Origin: Thermoplasmata archaeon | Lineage (GTDB): Archaea; Thermoplasmatota; Thermoplasmata; SG8-5 | Direction: 5' to 3' | Assembly (NCBI GenBank): GCA_030655715.1 | Contig: JAUSPR010000024.1 | Span: forward strand, 1 to 15,993 | Length of the DNA: 15,993 nt | Shown: positions 7,542-14,413 of the stretch, one piece after another | Numbering within the stretch: position 1 is the first letter of the stretch | Layout of the letters: the number at the start of each line of letters is the position of its first letter | The notes under the pieces: model-generated | Database searches by the model: none | What the model saw: only the letters and a program-made list of their open reading frames with translations | What the model was told of the DNA's origin: nothing | Translations under genes and position numbers: made by a program

Positions 7542-7605
7542 CCGAATTTATATCGGTATACCGCATATAGGGGCTGTAGTATTTAATATTTTCGGAATAC
7601 CGAAA
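7542..7605 (-). promoter_or_regulatory. feo promoter with a cluster of CCGA/TCGG palindromes
   Basis: Three overlapping or nearby inverted repeats precede feoA. TTTCGG-AATA-CCGAAA is at 7590-7605, CGGTATACCG at 7554-7563, and CCGAATTTATATCGG at 7542-7556. The first two share the core TCGG(A/T)ATACCG; the third has the same 15-base length and half-sites as the palindrome at the DtxR gene. A TATA-like AATATTAAATA lies at 7580-7591 (minus strand), giving a start near 7560 and a leader of about 39 bases. One site sits just upstream of the box and the other on the start, the arrangement expected for repression by a DtxR-type protein. Confidence 0.6.
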
Positions 7606-7735
7606 TTATTTTTGTATGCTGAAACTATGGTTTGAGAATAACATAGCTCTATTTGTTAAACTAGAGAGCGGATTCTTTTGAATCGCTAAGCACTCTGCAC
7701 AATCAAGATAATATCGGGGTGATTTTAATGAAAAA

Positions 7736-8527
7736 TTATAGTTTGTTATCCATTGAGGAAATAGGAACGACGTTCAATGAGTTTGTTTTTTTATTGTGAT
7801 CTATATCTACTTCAATATTATAGACCTCTCTGATATTTTCTTTGGTGACGACATCTTCAGGTTTACCTATCGAGAAAATCCTGCCCGAGCGGAGGAGGAT
7901 GAGCCTGTCGCTGTATCGGTTCGCCAAGTTAAGGTCGTGAGAGACCAGAACCGCTATCAGCCTATTCTTTCTGGCCAGCCTTTTTATCAATTCTATTATT
8001 TCTAACTGGTGGTTGATGTCCAGATGCAGTGTCGGCTCATCCAAAAGCAGTATCTTCGGTTCCTGGGCCAATGCCCTTGCAATGATCACCCGCTGTCTCT
8101 CACCCCCGCTGACCTCATCTATCGGCCTATCGGTCAAATGCAGGGTGTTGGTTATTGTCATAGCGTTTTTCGCGATTTCCAGGTCTTTTGAGGTTTCCCT
8201 ATCTAATCTCCCTAAGTGGGGTGTCCTGCCCATTAGCACTATATCAAAAACGGTGAACGGAAAATGTATCGTGGAGCTTTGCGGAACCACACCGATATTT
8301 CTGGCGATCTCCCTCCTATCCAGTCCCGAGATGTTTTCTCCGTCTATGAGGACGCTCCCGATTTTGGGTTCCAACACTCTGTTGATGCACCTCAGCAGCG
8401 TGGATTTTCCAGAGCCGTTGGGTCCGATGATACCCAGAACTTCTCCCTCGTTCACCTCGAAAGTAATTTCCTCCAGTGCCTTGACACTGTCATAATGGAA
8501 ATCAATGCCGTTTATTTCGAGTTTCAT
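7736..8527 (-). CDS. ABC transporter ATP-binding protein, iron-chelate/cobalamin type
   Basis: This is the 263-residue ATPase of an importer in the FecE/BtuD family. Walker A is GPNGSGKST (35-43), the Q-loop glutamine is in VVPQS (82-84), the signature is VSGGERQR (139-146), Walker B ends LLLDEPT (160-166), and the switch His is in VSHDLN. TLHLD after Walker B is the family's D-loop region. It starts at ATG 8527, one base after the permease stop TGA, with GGTGGTGAG as ribosome site. It is the last gene of the importer unit. Family members carry siderophores, haem or corrinoids; substrate identity cannot be decided here. Confidence 0.93.
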   Translation of the reverse strand: MKLEINGIDFHYDSVKALEEITFEVNEGEVLGIIGPNGSGKSTLLRCINRVLEPKIGSVLIDGENISGLDRREIARNIGVVPQSSTIHFPFTVFDIVLMGRTPHLGRLDRETSKDLEIAKNAMTITNTLHLTDRPIDEVSGGERQRVIIARALAQEPKILLLDEPTLHLDINHQLEIIELIKRLARKNRLIAVLVSHDLNLANRYSDRLILLRSGRIFSIGKPEDVVTKENIREVYNIEVDIDHNKKTNSLNVVPISSMDNKL

Positions 8528-8528
8528 C

Positions 8529-9575
8529 TCACCACCCCGTTACCCTCTTCCTCTTTCTCAACAGATATAGGAAGAAAGGCGCTCCAAAGGAGGCGGTAAT
8601 AATCCCCACGGGAAGTTCTGTCGGCTGGATTATCGTTCTTGCTATTGTGTCGGCACATATTAAGAACAACGCTCCAACTAAGCATGATGCCGGTAATAAA
8701 ATGCGGTGGTCCGGCCCTACGATAATCCTCATAATATGGGGTATGATGAGCCCCACGAACCCGATAATGCCGCTCACCGAAACCGCTGCCGCAGTTATTA
8801 ATGATGCAAAAATCAAAATGATTTTCTTATCAGATTCCACATTGATACCCATATCCAAGGCATGGTCCTCGCCCATGAGCATGATGTTCAAGTCACGACT
8901 GAAAAACATAATGGCTGCGACACCCAGGAGGATTAACGGGAATGCAATAGCCACTTTATCCCAACTGCTCGCCCAAAATCCTCCCATCAACCAGAAGACT
9001 ATACTGCGAAGCTCTTCACCGGCGAAATATTTCATGAGCGATACCTGGGCACCGAAGAACGCCCCCACGGCAATCCCCGCGAGCAACAGGGTCTCCACCG
9101 GCACTCTCCCGCCCACTCTGGATATGTTATAGACCAACAGAATGGTGACAATCGCAAAGATAAACGCCATGAGCGGAACCGCGAGCGCTCCTGCCGCCAT
9201 ACCGACCCCCAGAACAATTGCCAGCGATGCACCGAACGCGGAGCCCGACGAGATGCCGAGAATATATGGCGAGGCCATGGGGTTCTTGAACAGGCCCTGC
9301 ATGGCACAGCCAGCAACTGCAAGAGCCGAACCTACCAGTCCCCCCAACAAAATCCTCGGCAACCTTACGTCCATCACGATTACGTTATAACTGTCTGGCC
9401 AGGACTGTGGAAAGCGGAACAAAATTTTGAATACTGTGGCCACCGGGATGTTTACCGGACCGATAGTGAGAGCGATGATGGCCGTTAAAATAAGGCCGAA
9501 CGCCAAACCGATAATTATTAACGACCACCTGAGGCGTTTCTTGGAATGGAGAACATCCATATTACTTTCTTTCAT
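8529..9575 (-). CDS. FecCD/BtuC-family ABC permease
   Basis: This is a 348-residue integral membrane permease with about ten hydrophobic segments, the size of BtuC/FecD-type proteins. Family motifs include IVMDVRLPRILLGGLVGSAL near residue 66, then AMQGLFKNPMASPYILGISSG, and near the end SVSGIIGFVGLIIPHIMRIIVGPDH. I start at the ATG at 9575, one base after the radical SAM stop; an in-frame TTG at 9584 would overlap that gene. The channel is formed by a homodimer, since only one permease gene is present. It works with the ATPase next door and the membrane-anchored binding protein at 10292. Confidence 0.93.
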   Translation of the reverse strand: MKESNMDVLHSKKRLRWSLIIIGLAFGLILTAIIALTIGPVNIPVATVFKILFRFPQSWPDSYNVIVMDVRLPRILLGGLVGSALAVAGCAMQGLFKNPMASPYILGISSGSAFGASLAIVLGVGMAAGALAVPLMAFIFAIVTILLVYNISRVGGRVPVETLLLAGIAVGAFFGAQVSLMKYFAGEELRSIVFWLMGGFWASSWDKVAIAFPLILLGVAAIMFFSRDLNIMLMGEDHALDMGINVESDKKIILIFASLITAAAVSVSGIIGFVGLIIPHIMRIIVGPDHRILLPASCLVGALFLICADTIARTIIQPTELPVGIITASFGAPFFLYLLRKRKRVTGW

Positions 9576-9576
9576 T

Positions 9577-10290
9577 CTATGCAACCCTTACGCTTTGATA
9601 CCTGGGATCTTCCTTTACCTTCCTGTTATAATCATCTGCCGATTGATAACAAGATGCGGTAACTTCCTCCAAATACTGCTTTGCGATTTGTTCCGCTCTC
9701 GCTATTTCGTCCGGATTCGGAGAGCGCCACGGTGTTCCCGGAACAGGTATATAACCCGTTATGTGGAATGGTATCAGTGGGTCCACTTCCGAAATGAATC
9801 TAGCTATATTCTCCATCTCTTCTAAATCGATAAGAGTTGGTATGAATACCGTGCTTGCGCTCAAACTGATTCCTTGAACGTATATCTTTCTAAAATTAGT
9901 TAGCACTCTCTTATTTGATGCCCCAGTATATTCCTTGTGAGTTTTCTCCGAATACGCCTTAATAGAAATATTCATCTCGTCAATGTTGTTTGGCGGCCTG
10001 TTCCAACCCGTTGAGTGCCCTATCTTGGTTCTCACATGCAATTCTTCATGACAGAACTTGGCGATATGACCGAGATCCCTGCACAAAGTGGGCTCCCCGC
10101 CGACAAAGTGCACTCGTTTGACTTCCAATGACCTCAGCGCGCTCTTTACCTGTTCCAAGCTTAGTGTCTTGGTTCGTGGTCCGTGTTCGTTCAATTTGTA
10201 TGAGCATCCCTTACATTTGAAATTACACCCACTGGTATGAACATTAGCACGTTTGTACTGCTCGCAGTAGGTTACTGCTTTCAAGGACAT
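9577..10290 (-). CDS. Radical SAM enzyme (PFL-activase-like) inside an importer operon
   Basis: This is a 237-residue radical SAM protein. The cluster motif CNFKCKGC puts Cys at 22, 26 and 29, the SAM-binding GGEPT is at 64-68, and the later strands resemble the activase-like COG1180 group (STGWNRPP, KAYSEKTHKEYTG, FHITGYIPVPGTPW). There is no SPASM cysteine cluster. Start is the ATG at 10290, one base after the binding-protein stop, with GAGGCG upstream; a 25-residue longer frame overlaps the upstream gene. It lies between the binding protein and permease and must be co-transcribed. It might process the imported ligand, such as a haem or corrinoid, or activate a glycyl-radical enzyme elsewhere; neither can be shown from this window. 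Confidence 0.85.
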   Translation of the reverse strand: MSLKAVTYCEQYKRANVHTSGCNFKCKGCSYKLNEHGPRTKTLSLEQVKSALRSLEVKRVHFVGGEPTLCRDLGHIAKFCHEELHVRTKIGHSTGWNRPPNNIDEMNISIKAYSEKTHKEYTGASNKRVLTNFRKIYVQGISLSASTVFIPTLIDLEEMENIARFISEVDPLIPFHITGYIPVPGTPWRSPNPDEIARAEQIAKQYLEEVTASCYQSADDYNRKVKEDPRYQSVRVA

Positions 10291-10291
10291 T

Positions 10292-11242
10292 TTACGCCTC
10301 GAATAACTCCGGATGTAGCCAGTTAGCCAGTTCTTCCAACACCATCCAAGCTCTCGGACCAACACCGCTTATGTCGCTCTGTTTATAGACACTATTGTCC
10401 TTCACGGCACTTGTTGTGTCCCAACCAGGTCTGTTCTTCACATCCTCCATGGATTGACCGTACCAAGAGATTAGAATGACATCTGGATCCCTATCGATGA
10501 TATATTCATTGTTCAAAGTAGGATAAGATACAGGTTCATCAGCAGCAATATTGATTCCGCCGGCTTTGTAGATCAGGTCATTTCCGAGCGTATCGAACCC
10601 TGCGCATCTTCCGGCCGTGGAGGAGGTTTCATAGTACACTAGGGGTCTCATTGTCTTGTTGAGGTTTCCCGTTTTGTTAGTAATCATTTCTATCTTTGAC
10701 AATATATAGGATACCACTTCATTCGCATCTGACGTATGGTTTGTGAGGAACCCGGCTATTCTGATTCCGTCTATAACATCTTCGAATGATTTCTCATATG
10801 CAACATAATATACTGCTGTGTTTGATTCTAAACTTGAAAGAGCGGTCCTAGAGTATGGATACGCAATAATGAGGTCTGGATCCAAATCGACAATACTTTC
10901 AAGGCTGGGAGATGATGCTTTTCCAACGGTTGTCTTGTTGCGTACTTCTAAAGGGTATCCTTTCTGGGCGGTCGTATTGTCAACAGCTATAATATTATCC
11001 CCGCAATTGATAGCATATAATGTTTCTGCGTACCCTGGCGTAAGTGCAATTATGCGGTTCGGCACTGCTACTAAAGTAACGGTTCTGCCCTCACCATCGA
11101 TTACTGTTATACTGCCTATTGTTGCCGCTGCCCCGTCATCCACCGAACCACCAGCTAATATATATCCCCCACCGAATGCCGTGGACACAAGCACGATTAT
11201 CGTTATCCATACACCGATTTGCCTCTTTGTTATTTTTGACAT
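10292..11242 (-). CDS. ABC importer substrate-binding protein, FecB/BtuF type, membrane-anchored
   Basis: This is a 316-residue binding protein of the Peripla_BP_2/TroA-like fold. An N-terminal hydrophobic segment (residues 9-31) is a signal anchor with no lipobox cysteine, consistent with an archaeal surface. The first lobe begins ITVIDGEGRTVTL then PNRIIALTPGYAETLYAI, and has LESIVDLDPDLIIAYPYS. The second has DRDPDVILISWYGQ. The metal or chelate pocket cannot be read off. Start is the ATG at 11242, with GGTGAT just upstream. It is the first gene of the unit binding protein-radical SAM-permease-ATPase, with a TATA-like box near 11294-11303. Confidence 0.9.
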   Translation of the reverse strand: MSKITKRQIGVWITIIVLVSTAFGGGYILAGGSVDDGAAATIGSITVIDGEGRTVTLVAVPNRIIALTPGYAETLYAINCGDNIIAVDNTTAQKGYPLEVRNKTTVGKASSPSLESIVDLDPDLIIAYPYSRTALSSLESNTAVYYVAYEKSFEDVIDGIRIAGFLTNHTSDANEVVSYILSKIEMITNKTGNLNKTMRPLVYYETSSTAGRCAGFDTLGNDLIYKAGGINIAADEPVSYPTLNNEYIIDRDPDVILISWYGQSMEDVKNRPGWDTTSAVKDNSVYKQSDISGVGPRAWMVLEELANWLHPELFEA

Positions 11243-11271
11243 TTCATCACCACGTAGCAACTTTTGACATT

Positions 11272-11303
11272 TTGTGACACAACATAGTGGATGAATATAT
11301 AAG
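11272..11303 (-). promoter_or_regulatory. Importer operon promoter with TTGTGACACAA palindrome
   Basis: On the minus strand CTTATATATT (11294-11303) is a good TATA-like box, placing a start near 11272. TTGTG-A-CACAA, a perfect odd palindrome (11272-11282), lies at that start, about 30 bases before the first gene. It is unlike the CCGA/TCGG palindromes at feo and DtxR, so this unit may answer to another regulator. The call is from sequence alone. Confidence 0.4.
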
Positions 11304-11373
11304 AATTTGGTAGCAGAATATGATGATTTTTACTATTTTCGGGATTTCTGATGTTGCTTGTTCCTTGATGTGA

Positions 11374-11420
11374 AATTGTAGATTGTTGTTGATAATCTAG
11401 CACCCCCTCAATCTACAATT
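11374..11420. repeat. 12-base inverted repeat with a competing inner hairpin
   Basis: AATTGTAGATTG (11374-11385) is perfectly repeated in inverted form as CAATCTACAATT (11409-11420) across a 23-base loop. The same TAGATT can instead pair with a nearer AATCTA (11394-11399), so two mutually exclusive hairpins are possible. The region is non-coding, between the end of the fumarase genes and the importer promoter. No T-run adjoins it on either strand, so a simple terminator is not supported. Confidence 0.6.
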
Positions 11421-11457
11421 AATAAATCGAAAATAACAGAACATTTCCCAAATAAAT

Positions 11458-11483
11458 TAAAAAGTCTCAGACGAGGCTTTGCT
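11458..11483 (-). terminator. Possible hairpin-T terminator after fumarase genes
   Basis: On the minus strand AAAGCCTC-GTCT-GAGACTTT forms an imperfect eight-base stem with one mismatch, followed by TTAATTTATTT. It lies about 25 bases past the stop of the fumarase beta gene. Archaea mostly terminate on T-runs, so the T-rich tail may matter more than the stem. Confidence 0.4.
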
Positions 11484-11505
11484 TCATCTGTTTAAAGGGG
11501 ATAGT

Positions 11506-12090
11506 TTACTCTTTCAACAACCGTTCCAGGTTTTCCCTGGTCTTCGAATTTACATCATCATAGAGCGAATGTCCTTTCGAGTCCATTGATACTATAAGTG
11601 GTCCAAAGTCCTTGGCTTCAAAGACCCAGACTGCCTCGGGCATGCCCAGTTCTTCAAGATAATAAACTGCTTTCACCTTGCCCAAACCCTTGGCTGCTAG
11701 CGCTCCCGCGCCTCCGGTGAATGATACATAGACCACATTGTGTTTTTTCAGGGATTCGAGGGTTAATGGTCCCATGCCGCCCTTTCCGATGATGAGTTTC
11801 ACTTTGAACTTATCCAAAAATGCCGGTTCCAGTGTCTCCATCCTGAAACTGGTGGTAGGACCGGCAGATATGATATTCCATTTGCCGTTTTCCTGTTGCA
11901 TGACTGGCCCGCAATGATACAGCCCAAGGCCGGTCATATCGAACCCGGGTATATCGCCATGCTTCAAGAGTTCCATGTGCGCCTCGTCCCTTGCCGTGAA
12001 AACCGTTCCAGACAAGTAGATAATGTCTCCAACTTTGAGCTTGGTGATTATCTCCTCATCGATAGGGGTTTTAAGAAAATATTCTGTCAT
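11506..12090 (-). CDS. Class I fumarate hydratase, beta subunit
   Basis: This is the 194-residue C-terminal-type subunit of two-subunit, Fe-S-dependent fumarase, which interconverts fumarate and L-malate. Family motifs are KVGDIIYLSGTVFTARDEAH near residue 20, GLYHCGPVM, SAGPTTSFRME and LIIGKGGMGP, which carry substrate- and dimer-contact residues. Its ATG shares one base with the alpha-subunit stop (TAATG), giving translational coupling. The related L(+)-tartrate dehydratase has the same subunit layout and cannot be excluded from sequence alone, but fumarase is more likely beside a succinyl-CoA synthetase. Confidence 0.9.
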   Translation of the reverse strand: MTEYFLKTPIDEEIITKLKVGDIIYLSGTVFTARDEAHMELLKHGDIPGFDMTGLGLYHCGPVMQQENGKWNIISAGPTTSFRMETLEPAFLDKFKVKLIIGKGGMGPLTLESLKKHNVVYVSFTGGAGALAAKGLGKVKAVYYLEELGMPEAVWVFEAKDFGPLIVSMDSKGHSLYDDVNSKTRENLERLLKE

Positions 12091-12950
12091 TAAGTCATCA
12101 CCCCGTTTTTGTCTATTTTGATGATTGCTCTTCTATTGCACCAGCACTGTACGACCAGTGCGGTCGGGAAGGTCGCAGGATGCCGGCTGGTGTACTCAAT
12201 ATTGACAGCCAACGCAGTTGTTTTCCCGCCCAGGCCCATTGGCCCGACACCCAGTTCATTCACTGCATCCAGGATTTCTTTCTCCATGGCAGCTATTTCC
12301 TCATTAGAATTTGTGCAATCAAGTGGTCGCAGAAGCGCCTTCTTCGCCAACTTCATTGCCATGTCAGCTCCGCCGCCGACCCCGATGCCCAGAATAGTGG
12401 GCGGGCAGGGCTTTCCTGCGGCGAACTGAATATGCTCCAGTACCTTTTTCTTCAGGCTTTTGAACCCCTGGGTCGGAGTCAGCATCCAGAGCGCGGACAT
12501 GTTCTCACTTCCCCCGCCCTTTGGCAGAATGTGAATGGTGGCTGAATCGCCCTCAACTAGCTCGACAGTCACCGCGGGCATATTGTGACCCAGATTGTTC
12601 TTCGGGTTCTTCCCGGTGAACGGATCCACGGTGTTCGGTCTCAGGGGAATCTCCATGGTGGCCTTTTCTATCGCCACTGGTATCGCCTTGTGTATATCAT
12701 TCAGGTAAGGGAAATCGTATCCTGCCTTTATGAAGAATACCTGGATGCCAGTATCCTGACACAGTGGAAGTCCCTCATCATGTGCAAGTTTAATATTATC
12801 CAGGATGGCCTTGAACTGCATTTTGGGGATGTCCCCTGTTTCCTTGCTGTACGCGTCTTTCAGCTTCGAGGTTACGTCGGCAGGAAGTTCAATAGCGCCG
12901 TCTCTCATTCCCTTGATAAGCCTGGCTATCAACATTTTTTCATCTAACAT
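12090..12950 (-). CDS. Class I fumarate hydratase, alpha subunit (4Fe-4S)
   Basis: This is the 286-residue Fe-S subunit of two-subunit fumarase. Cluster cysteines are Cys64 in PLCQDTG, Cys182 in GKPCPPTIL, and Cys269 or 271 in QCWCNRRA; the spacing resembles the three ligands of E. coli FumA. Other family motifs are RPNTVDPFTGKN, KGGGSENMS and GIGVGGGADMAMKLAKKALLRP. The start at 12950 has GGAGTGA upstream and a TATA-like box near 12987-13000. A hairpin-forming repeat (12963-12980) lies in between. The enzyme is expected to be oxygen-sensitive, fitting an anaerobe or microaerobe. Tartrate dehydratase is an alternative within the family. Confidence 0.92.
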   Translation of the reverse strand: MLDEKMLIARLIKGMRDGAIELPADVTSKLKDAYSKETGDIPKMQFKAILDNIKLAHDEGLPLCQDTGIQVFFIKAGYDFPYLNDIHKAIPVAIEKATMEIPLRPNTVDPFTGKNPKNNLGHNMPAVTVELVEGDSATIHILPKGGGSENMSALWMLTPTQGFKSLKKKVLEHIQFAAGKPCPPTILGIGVGGGADMAMKLAKKALLRPLDCTNSNEEIAAMEKEILDAVNELGVGPMGLGGKTTALAVNIEYTSRHPATFPTALVVQCWCNRRAIIKIDKNGVMT

Positions 12951-12962
12951 TGCTTCACTCCA

Positions 12963-13000
12963 GATTCACCTACATGAATCCATGGAATTTAAATATAATC
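12963..13000 (-). promoter_or_regulatory. Fumarase promoter with a small inverted repeat
   Basis: ATTTAAATATAATC (12987-13000) reads as a TATA-like box for the minus strand and would place a start near 12967. GATTCA-CCTACA-TGAATC (12963-12980) is a perfect six-base inverted repeat across the predicted start, and could be an operator or a leader hairpin. The gap from the LarA-family stop to the fumarase start is 65 bases, enough for an independent promoter. Confidence 0.4.
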
Positions 13001-13015
13001 GCAATTCGATGATTA

Positions 13016-14413
13016 TCAACTTTCAAAGACTATATCGAGGACTTCCAGCATATCCTGCACATCGACCTCTGTCTTTATTCTCATCAGCCCACCAATCAGT
13101 TCTGTGCCCTCCAGGACTGGAACGGTGAGACTGCCGTTCGGCATTATGATGATTCTCGGTTTTGCCCCTGCTTCTTTTATCTGTTTGATAGCCGAATCGA
13201 CGGCTGTCTGAACATCTGGCATAGATGTTATGCTAATCTGTGCCAAGAGTTCTGGTGGAAGTTCTGAAACCGCCCATAACTTTGCCCAAACCCCTATCTG
13301 AGCTAACTTGGCAGCCTTATGCCACCCAAGCTTGTATCCTTTATTGATTTTATACAAGGTTTCCGGAGGCGAACTGGATTGGGACAACAGGTCGAAGAAT
13401 GACTTTCCACCTATTCCATCATCGCATCTGGATATGAAAATAAGAATACCACCATTTTGCAAGGCGAACTTGCCATTGTCAATGGCCTTCTGGGATTGGT
13501 AAAGGTCCACATCCATGGGGTATGGAGCAACCGTAAGGACAATATTGCCCCTGGCCTTCAACGGAACGCAGAAAAGTTTGTTTGCTTCTTCGACGGCAGC
13601 GTAGAACGATTCATGTAAGTCGCCCGCAGTGACTGCAAATATCCTGTGATCCCCTGAAAGCACAGTCTGGATTGAGAAAACGTTCATGTCCTTCAGGTTC
13701 TCTAGAGCATCTATCATGTCTTCATGAACCGGATTCCCCTTCAGTGCCAGGGACCTTGCTCTATTGGATAGTGCATGTTTGTGGTTCATCTCGATGGTCT
13801 TGTATGATGCCAGGCCGGGAAGGAAGGATTTTCTCCCGCCGGTATACCCAGCGAAATAATGCGGTTCCACGCTCCCAATGACAAGGATATTGTCAACTTC
13901 TGTTACGACCTTGTTTATATACATCTCTGTCCCGTTGCTGGATGTGCCCAGGTAGACCATCTCATCCTCTTTTTTCGCATCATGAATCAATATTCTATCT
14001 TTGAATTCATTGTAATGGTCTCCGAAAATCAGCTGATATTCCTCGGACGTAGGTCCCCTGTGAGCGCCAGTGGCCACGATGAAGCTGAGCTTGGGGTGCC
14101 TGGTCAGAACAGGATGCAGTTCGCTGATTATCCTGGCGGTAGGTGTTGGCCTTGTTCCGTCGTTGACCACGATGAGCAGGCTCTTATCCGGAGAAGCGAA
14201 ATCCTTGAAGGATACAGTGCCAAATGGTTTGGCCAGAGCATTTTTTATCAATGTATCTTCTGGTTCGATTTCAAACTCATGTGGCATTATAATCTCTACA
14301 TCTTCATTGATTTCGACATCAATTGTTTCCTTGCCGTAGTGAATCTTGTATATCACGAGTACACGTCCGTGTTCCAGGGACTTGATATCGCTTCTAACAC
14401 TTAAATTTATCAA
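13016..14413 (-). CDS. LarA-family nickel-pincer racemase/epimerase homologue
   Basis: This protein is in the lactate racemase (LarA) family, which uses a nickel-pincer nucleotide to move a hydride on 2-hydroxyacids. Motifs are NDGTRPTPT (84-92), ATGAHRG (His118), EPHYFAGYTGGRKSFLPGL (His185, Lys195) and NHKHA (His211). These four residues keep nearly constant offsets to the catalytic and cofactor residues of Lactobacillus LarA (His108, His174, Lys184, His200). So the active site appears intact. Cofactor synthesis genes (larB, larC, larE) are not in this window. The track of residues before KIHYGKETIDVEI is longer than usual and the start (TTG at 14413, overlapping the upstream stop) is uncertain; a GTG about 19 codons in is an alternative. 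Substrate is unknown; with fumarase next door, malate is one candidate. Confidence 0.86.
   Translation of the reverse strand: MINLSVRSDIKSLEHGRVLVIYKIHYGKETIDVEINEDVEIIMPHEFEIEPEDTLIKNALAKPFGTVSFKDFASPDKSLLIVVNDGTRPTPTARIISELHPVLTRHPKLSFIVATGAHRGPTSEEYQLIFGDHYNEFKDRILIHDAKKEDEMVYLGTSSNGTEMYINKVVTEVDNILVIGSVEPHYFAGYTGGRKSFLPGLASYKTIEMNHKHALSNRARSLALKGNPVHEDMIDALENLKDMNVFSIQTVLSGDHRIFAVTAGDLHESFYAAVEEANKLFCVPLKARGNIVLTVAPYPMDVDLYQSQKAIDNGKFALQNGGILIFISRCDDGIGGKSFFDLLSQSSSPPETLYKINKGYKLGWHKAAKLAQIGVWAKLWAVSELPPELLAQISITSMPDVQTAVDSAIKQIKEAGAKPRIIIMPNGSLTVPVLEGTELIGGLMRIKTEVDVQDMLEVLDIVFES

Noticed and set aside
11230..11403. 57-codon minus-strand GTG frame covering the importer promoter
   Set aside because: The purine-rich stretch overlaps its own start, the product is rich in Asn, Gln, Ser and His with no family look, and it covers the TATA box and overlaps the importer gene.
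11374..11420. Resemblance of the TAGAT stem to a Cas12a-type CRISPR repeat
   Set aside because: Only one unit exists, there are no spaced repeats and no cas genes in the window.
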